From positions 1 to 26,230 of the forward strand of contig CAKROK010000027.1 in the NCBI GenBank assembly GCA_934373295.1: a stretch of DNA of 26,230 nucleotides, given 5' to 3'. The notes under the pieces are model-generated. The model saw only the letters and a program-made list of their open reading frames with translations, was not told where the DNA came from and ran no database searches. Of this stretch, positions 22,539-26,230 are shown piece after piece (positions within the stretch are counted from its first letter, which is position 1; each line of letters begins with the position of its first letter). Made by a program: the position numbers and the translations under genes. Source of the stretch: an uncultured Christensenellaceae bacterium. GTDB lineage: Bacteria; Bacillota; Clostridia; Christensenellales; Christensenellaceae.

Positions 22539-23933
22539 ATGGTAGAAAGTATTTGTAGTGCGGGGAGTACATCGCTCGATTTTTCGGCAGGTAAAGACGC
22601 TTTTCGTGCCTCGGGAAGAGGCAGCCTCTATGATAAATTGGAGGGAGTTGAAAAAGATGGTGTAAAAATATGTGCCTTTTCGCATAATAACGCGATGCTG
22701 ATAAGGCAGTTTTTTCCCTACGCAGCACCTGTAAGGAATACGAAATATGATGTTTCTATCGGACTTGGTGATAGATTGGGCATAGCGGGAGCGGGTCAAT
22801 TACGCGCAATAGAAGAAAGAAATGTATTTCCGGTACTCGCACAGCAGTCCATGAGAGAACTAAAACTTACTAATAGGAAATATGAAGATGTTCTTGATGC
22901 AGCGACATGGGCTGTAATAAAGAGCGGATATAAAGGCGGCTATGGTGCAGATGGAGATCATTTGAAAGAACTGAAGGATATCGAATATGCTTTAGCGTGC
23001 GGCTACTCCATGATAACGCTGGATTGTTCAGAACATATTCATGGCTCTGTACTTTCGTGGGACGATTCGGAGGTTGAAAATGCTTATGAGAGACACACGG
23101 CAGAATACGCCTACATCATGAAAAAATATTTAAATAAATCGATTGAATTAGCGGGGGAGAGTTTTTTAATAGATAAAAAGGCCATAATGCGATTCTGCCT
23201 TGTGTATGGAGAAACTATCATATTTATTCGCAGAGTCTGGAGCAAATATATTAAAGCTGCCAACGTTGATTTTGAAATTTCAATTGATGAAACGGATATC
23301 TCCACAGATCCGCTTTCTCACTATATATTGGGAAGCGAGCTGATAAGTGAAGGCATCGGTCTTACCTCAATGGCTCCGAGATTTTGCGGCCATTTTGAAA
23401 AAGGGATAGACTATGTGGGGAATATAGAACAATTTTCGCGCGAATTTAAAATACACGAGGCGATTTGTAAAAAGCTGGGATATAAAATATCCGTTCACTC
23501 GGGCAGTGATAAATTCTCGGTATTTCCGGTAATAGGTGAGCTTGCTGATAAATTTCACTTAAAAACGGCGGGAACAAGCTGGCTTGAGGCGGTGAGGGCA
23601 ATAGCAAAGGCTAATCCGATGCTAATGAGAGAAATTTACAAGTATGCAATCGAAGTTAATGATAAAGCAAAGCAGTTTTATGTAATAACATCCGGTGTGG
23701 ATACTCTTCCCGATATAGATAAGATTGAGGACGATGATCTTCCATCTCTTCTTGACAGAGATGATGTTCGCCAAACCATGCATATTGCATATGGATACAT
23801 ACTTTGTGATAAGAAAGATGGACGATATATTTTCCGCGATGAATTGTATAAGACACTTGAGGATAATGCGCAGGTGTACTCCGATATGTTAAAGGCGCAT
23901 TTCGATAAACATCTATCTTTGCTTGGCAGATAA
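22539..23933 (+). CDS. uxaE: Tagaturonate epimerase (UxaE)
   Basis: 464-residue protein of the UxaE family, which interconverts D-tagaturonate and D-fructuronate (3-epimerisation). Recognisable stretches: GLGDRLGIAGAGQLRAI, VLAQQSMRELKLTNR, DAATWAVIKSGYKGGYGADGDHLK and MITLDCSEHIHGS, then SMAPRFCGHFEKGIDYVGN and KISVHSGSDKFSVFP, which supply acidic and His residues of the metal-dependent barrel. In Thermotoga this enzyme links both galacturonate and inositol breakdown to fructuronate. Strong AAAGGAGG site; co-transcribed with the DeoR gene. Its product would feed the SDR at 16094-16912. Confidence 0.85.
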   Translation: MVESICSAGSTSLDFSAGKDAFRASGRGSLYDKLEGVEKDGVKICAFSHNNAMLIRQFFPYAAPVRNTKYDVSIGLGDRLGIAGAGQLRAIEERNVFPVLAQQSMRELKLTNRKYEDVLDAATWAVIKSGYKGGYGADGDHLKELKDIEYALACGYSMITLDCSEHIHGSVLSWDDSEVENAYERHTAEYAYIMKKYLNKSIELAGESFLIDKKAIMRFCLVYGETIIFIRRVWSKYIKAANVDFEISIDETDISTDPLSHYILGSELISEGIGLTSMAPRFCGHFEKGIDYVGNIEQFSREFKIHEAICKKLGYKISVHSGSDKFSVFPVIGELADKFHLKTAGTSWLEAVRAIAKANPMLMREIYKYAIEVNDKAKQFYVITSGVDTLPDIDKIEDDDLPSLLDRDDVRQTMHIAYGYILCDKKDGRYIFRDELYKTLEDNAQVYSDMLKAHFDKHLSLLGR

Positions 23934-23942
23934 AAGTTAAAG

Positions 23943-23979
23943 AAAAACCCGGATGGACAAAAAGCTCCTCCGGGTTTTG
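23943..23979. terminator. Bidirectional terminator between uxaE and iolO
   Basis: Arms aaaacccgga 23944-23953 and tccgggtttt 23969-23978 between the convergent genes. Confidence 0.85.
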
Positions 23980-23989
23980 TATTAAATCC

Positions 23990-24805
23990 TTACTTTAATG
24001 CATCTGCAAGCCTCTTTGCGGCAAAATCGATTATGTGCTGTGCAGAAGGTTTGTTGAATACTTCAAGAGATACATAACTGTCATAGCCGCGTCTTTTCAA
24101 AAGCTTTGCAAGTGAAGCGTAGTCATAATTCCCTTCGCCGGGCAGACGTCTGTTGCTGTCTGAATAGTGGATATGGCTTATTTTATCAAAACATTCTTCG
24201 AGAACACCTAAAATATCATGATCTTCTATGTTTGAGTGGAAGGTGTCATACAATAGCCCGCAGCATTCGGGGTTGCCGATATCATTTAAAAGCTTAACTC
24301 CTTCAAGTGTACTGTTGACGAGCTTGGTTTCGAACATGTTTATGGGCTCAAAGTTTAAAATAACCCCTTTTTTTGTGGCGTAATCACATGCGCGGGAAAG
24401 CTCAATTTTCAACATGTGGTATTCCAAATCATAAGGAAGTGCGCCGCCTTTGCCTCTTATCAGTCCTATAGTGACGTTGGGTTTATTTAAACGGGCGGAG
24501 AAGTCGATATCATCGCAAATACGTTTAAATGTAAGCTCCCTTATGTATTGTGAAGGGGAAGTCATAGAAAGGCCTTCCAGTCCTGCACATTGACCAGTAG
24601 ATATAGTTGAGATGCACAGTTTCTTTTCATCGATGTAACGTCCAATCTCTTCTGCATCAAGTAAATTAGGATCGGATATTATGAGCTCAGCAGCGTCAAA
24701 GCCCGAGCTTTTTACCCAGTCAACAGCGTTTTTCCAATCCGCGCCAGAGAAAGGTGCAAATGGATTGTCGTATTGAACTGTTATTGATGCACTTGTCTTT
24801 ATCAT
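23990..24805 (-). CDS. iolO: Sugar isomerase/epimerase, 5-keto-L-gluconate epimerase-like (IolO)
   Basis: 271-residue TIM-barrel protein of the xylose isomerase-like family (PF01261). Its segments match in order the Thermotoga maritima IolO protein (TM0416, 270 residues, from memory): a DP..LD stretch (SDPNLLDAEE), a STGQ segment, GLSMTSP, VTIGLIRG, NFEPINMFET with the metal-binding Glu, LLYDTFHSNIED with Asp/His ligands, HYSDSNRRLPGEG and a late SLEVF Glu. IolO converts 5-keto-L-gluconate to D-tagaturonate. The DSNR.PG.G and GLIRG strings fit this better than IolE or IolI. It follows the zinc dehydrogenase by 14 bases, and UxaE is convergent next door. TTAAACGGAGG ribosome site. Confidence 0.82.
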   Translation of the reverse strand: MIKTSASITVQYDNPFAPFSGADWKNAVDWVKSSGFDAAELIISDPNLLDAEEIGRYIDEKKLCISTISTGQCAGLEGLSMTSPSQYIRELTFKRICDDIDFSARLNKPNVTIGLIRGKGGALPYDLEYHMLKIELSRACDYATKKGVILNFEPINMFETKLVNSTLEGVKLLNDIGNPECCGLLYDTFHSNIEDHDILGVLEECFDKISHIHYSDSNRRLPGEGNYDYASLAKLLKRRGYDSYVSLEVFNKPSAQHIIDFAAKRLADALK

Positions 24806-24819
24806 TTTATATCCTCCGT

Positions 24820-25893
24820 TTAAAACTTAATTCTGTCGTTTCCTTCAGGACAAATTACTACTTTTAAACCTTCGCCGCGTCTTAGGATATCCAGTCCTTC
24901 CTGATATTTTGAGATGGGTAAGACATGCGTGACGATCTCGTTGAGGGGTAAGAGGTTGCTTTCGATTATGTGTGCGGTTTTTTCAAAGTAATATTTACCT
25001 AAGAAACCGCCGAATATCTGCGCTTCTTTTCGAACGATTTCGGCCAGGCGAATAGGCGGAGCGGCAGTCTCGTCATGACCAAACATCATGATCTTGCCAT
25101 TTGGACGAATGAGTTCGATTGCGGTCATGAGCATCTGTCCAACTGCCTCTATGCAGTGATCTACGCCTAAACCATCTGTTTCTCGGAGCACGATTTCGTG
25201 AACATTTTCCTTGCTGGGATCTACGACAGTCGTTGCACCGCATTTTAAAGCTTTGTTGCGTCTGAATTCATGCGGCTCGGATACGATTATCTTTCTTGCG
25301 CCGTTGGCTTTTGCAAGTGAGCAAAATAATAAGCCAATGGGGCCTGCGCCCAGCACACATACAGTGTCGCCGACCTGGATTTTAAGCTTTTCAATCGCAT
25401 AACCGACGCAGGAGAGCGGTTCGGCAAGCGCAGCAAGCTCAAATGGAGTGTTTTTATCAATTTTATATATTGATGATTCGGGAACGCAGGTATAATCACA
25501 AAGTGCACCATCACGGAACAGACCGCGTATGTAGCCATGCTGCTCAAAAGGCGTTCCTTGTTGACAGAAAAGAGTTGTGCAGCTGTCCGGACGATCGCTG
25601 CGGCAGTTTATGCAGCTTCCGCAGGGCGGATGAGGGTCAACTACAACCATGTCGCCCGGCGCAAGATTTTTTACATCGGAGCCTATTTCCTCTACAACAG
25701 CGGAATATTCGTGACCGAATATAATGTCAGGGCGAGCGGGGTGCATCTGCGGTATCTGAAGAATATGCAGGTCAGTTCCGCATATACCTACACCTAATAC
25801 GCGAAGCAAAACATCATCAGGGTTTTTTATTGCCGGCTTAGGCCTGTCTTCAAAAGCCCATTTGCCGGGTTCCTTATAGATAACTGATTTCAT
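24820..25893 (-). CDS. iolM: Zinc-dependent medium-chain dehydrogenase, keto-inositol dehydrogenase-like (IolM)
   Basis: 357-residue MDR-family dehydrogenase. Catalytic zinc: Cys in GICGTDLH and GHEYS. Structural zinc: four Cys in PPCGSCINCRSDRPDSC. Cofactor fold: VLGAGPIGLLFCSLAK ending in VSEP, whose acidic residue suggests NAD(H). Relatives include sorbitol and threonine dehydrogenases. Operon with iolO and nearness to the iolN genes make scyllo-inosose 3-dehydrogenase (IolM, also a zinc enzyme in Thermotoga) the best assignment; it could alternatively make the first oxidation of inositol, as no GFO/IDH/MocA-type IolG lies in the window. The open frame reaches 25911, but the ATG at 25893 has AAAGGAAG at good spacing. 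Confidence 0.78.
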   Translation of the reverse strand: MKSVIYKEPGKWAFEDRPKPAIKNPDDVLLRVLGVGICGTDLHILQIPQMHPARPDIIFGHEYSAVVEEIGSDVKNLAPGDMVVVDPHPPCGSCINCRSDRPDSCTTLFCQQGTPFEQHGYIRGLFRDGALCDYTCVPESSIYKIDKNTPFELAALAEPLSCVGYAIEKLKIQVGDTVCVLGAGPIGLLFCSLAKANGARKIIVSEPHEFRRNKALKCGATTVVDPSKENVHEIVLRETDGLGVDHCIEAVGQMLMTAIELIRPNGKIMMFGHDETAAPPIRLAEIVRKEAQIFGGFLGKYYFEKTAHIIESNLLPLNEIVTHVLPISKYQEGLDILRRGEGLKVVICPEGNDRIKF

Positions 25894-26015
25894 AATGGTT
25901 CTTCCTTTCATATCTATAATAAAATGTGTTTAAACGATTTATGAGCGATTAAATAGGCATATTCAAATCAAGATATTATATTAGTTTGATTTATACGAGG
26001 TAAAAGCTTTTCTTT

Positions 26016-26044
26016 ATAATACTACTAAATATGGCATTAATCAA
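26016..26044 (-). promoter_or_regulatory. iolM-iolO promoter with spacer motif
   Basis: On the minus strand, TTGATT (26039-26044), a 17-base spacer and TATTAT (26016-26021). The spacer is AATGCCATATTTAGTAG; TGCCATATT occupies spacer positions 3-11, exactly as in the iolN operon promoter. Confidence 0.65.
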
Positions 26045-26093
26045 GCAATTCCCCAAAAAATTATAAAAAGTTGATAATTACTGAAAAATGATA

Positions 26094-26122
26094 TTGACAA
26101 TGAATGTAATGGAGGGTATAAT
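26094..26122 (+). promoter_or_regulatory. Consensus promoter of a gene leaving the window
   Basis: TTGACA (26094-26099), 17 bases, TATAAT (26117-26122), a full consensus match, reading toward the right edge. Confidence 0.8.
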
Positions 26123-26203
26123 GATTTTACAAAAATAGAGATTAGAGTATTGGATAAAACAATTTAATTCAGGCAAACGGCCTGAAAAACAAAGGCAGGA
26201 CTA

Positions 26204-26230
26204 ATGACGGATAAGGCGAAAAAGGGAAGG
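26204..26230 (+). CDS. Start of a gene truncated by the window edge
   Basis: ATG at 26204 after AGGCAGGACTA, about 75 bases beyond the predicted transcription start, opens MTDKAKKGR and runs off the end. Too short to identify. Divergence from iolM and the strong promoter suggest a transporter or a regulator of the island. Confidence 0.5.

Larger units (their letters stand above)
25894..26203. promoter_or_regulatory. Divergent control region right of iolM
   Basis: A 310-base AT-rich region without a gene. It carries the iolM promoter (26016-26044), a second minus-strand candidate (TTTACC 25999-26004, 18 bases, TATAAT 25975-25980), and a plus-strand consensus promoter (26094-26122). A 7-bp inverted repeat ttcaggc/gcctgaa (26168-26174, 26180-26186) sits in the plus-strand leader. 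Confidence 0.6.

Noticed and set aside
23990..24805. IolE or IolI instead of IolO
   Set aside because: The GLIRG, EPINMFET, DTFHSNIE and DSNR.PG.G strings and the length fit the 5-keto-L-gluconate epimerase better.

Overview
The window looks like a chromosomal segment of an anaerobic, fermentative Firmicute, most likely a Clostridia-type gut bacterium. The evidence is strong AGGAGG-type ribosome binding sites, TTGACA/TATAAT promoters, several TTG/GTG starts, an [FeFe]-hydrogenase, and sugar-acid genes of Firmicute and Thermotoga type. I cannot name the species from the sequence.

Layout. (1) 1-652: gene-free, palindrome-rich DNA. (2) 653-4185, minus strand: a two-gene hydrogenase operon, a GltD-like flavoprotein carrying an N-terminal NuoF-type Fe-S segment followed by the catalytic [FeFe]-hydrogenase, with a consensus promoter at 4265-4293. 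(3) 4300-5094: a gene-free stretch dense in inverted repeats, including a cloverleaf-like palindromic element at 4833-4950 whose right end recurs at the window start. (4) 5095-6632, minus: a 56-aa amphipathic protein, an uncharacterised membrane protein and a TauE/SafE exporter. (5) 6785-9293, minus: a CoA-acylating methylmalonate/malonate semialdehyde dehydrogenase and an IclR regulator. (6) 9454-12629, minus: two paralogous creatininase-fold hydrolases (IolN type) flanking an aldo/keto reductase. (7) 13040-19628, plus: a six-gene operon encoding a D-2-hydroxyacid dehydrogenase, KDPG aldolase, 6-phosphogluconate dehydrogenase, a fructuronate-reductase-like SDR, a gluconokinase-like FGGY kinase and a LarA-family nickel-pincer epimerase. 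(8) 19683-21541, minus: IolJ-like aldolase and IolC-like kinase. (9) 21745-23933, plus: DeoR regulator and tagaturonate epimerase UxaE. (10) 23990-25893, minus: IolO-like epimerase and a zinc dehydrogenase (IolM-like). (11) The right edge holds a consensus promoter and the first codons of a plus-strand gene.

Regions 5-10 read as one catabolic island. IolM-, IolN- and IolO-like proteins plus UxaE match the Thermotoga maritima inositol route, in which keto-inositol is oxidised to a diketo-inositol, opened hydrolytically to 5-keto-L-gluconate and epimerised to tagaturonate and then fructuronate. From fructuronate the SDR would give mannonate. No mannonate dehydratase or KDG kinase is visible. 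The same operon instead offers a LarA-family enzyme (possible mannonate/gluconate 2-epimerase), a gluconokinase and 6-phosphogluconate dehydrogenase, which would form a shunt from inositol or uronates into the pentose phosphate pathway. IolC, IolJ and MmsA homologues, the lower half of the Bacillus inositol route, are present without IolB, IolD or IolE.

Three minus-strand promoters of the island (iolN, iolC and iolM operons) carry a related TGCCATATT-type motif inside the -35/-10 spacer. Two of them have it in exactly the same register, which points to one shared regulator.
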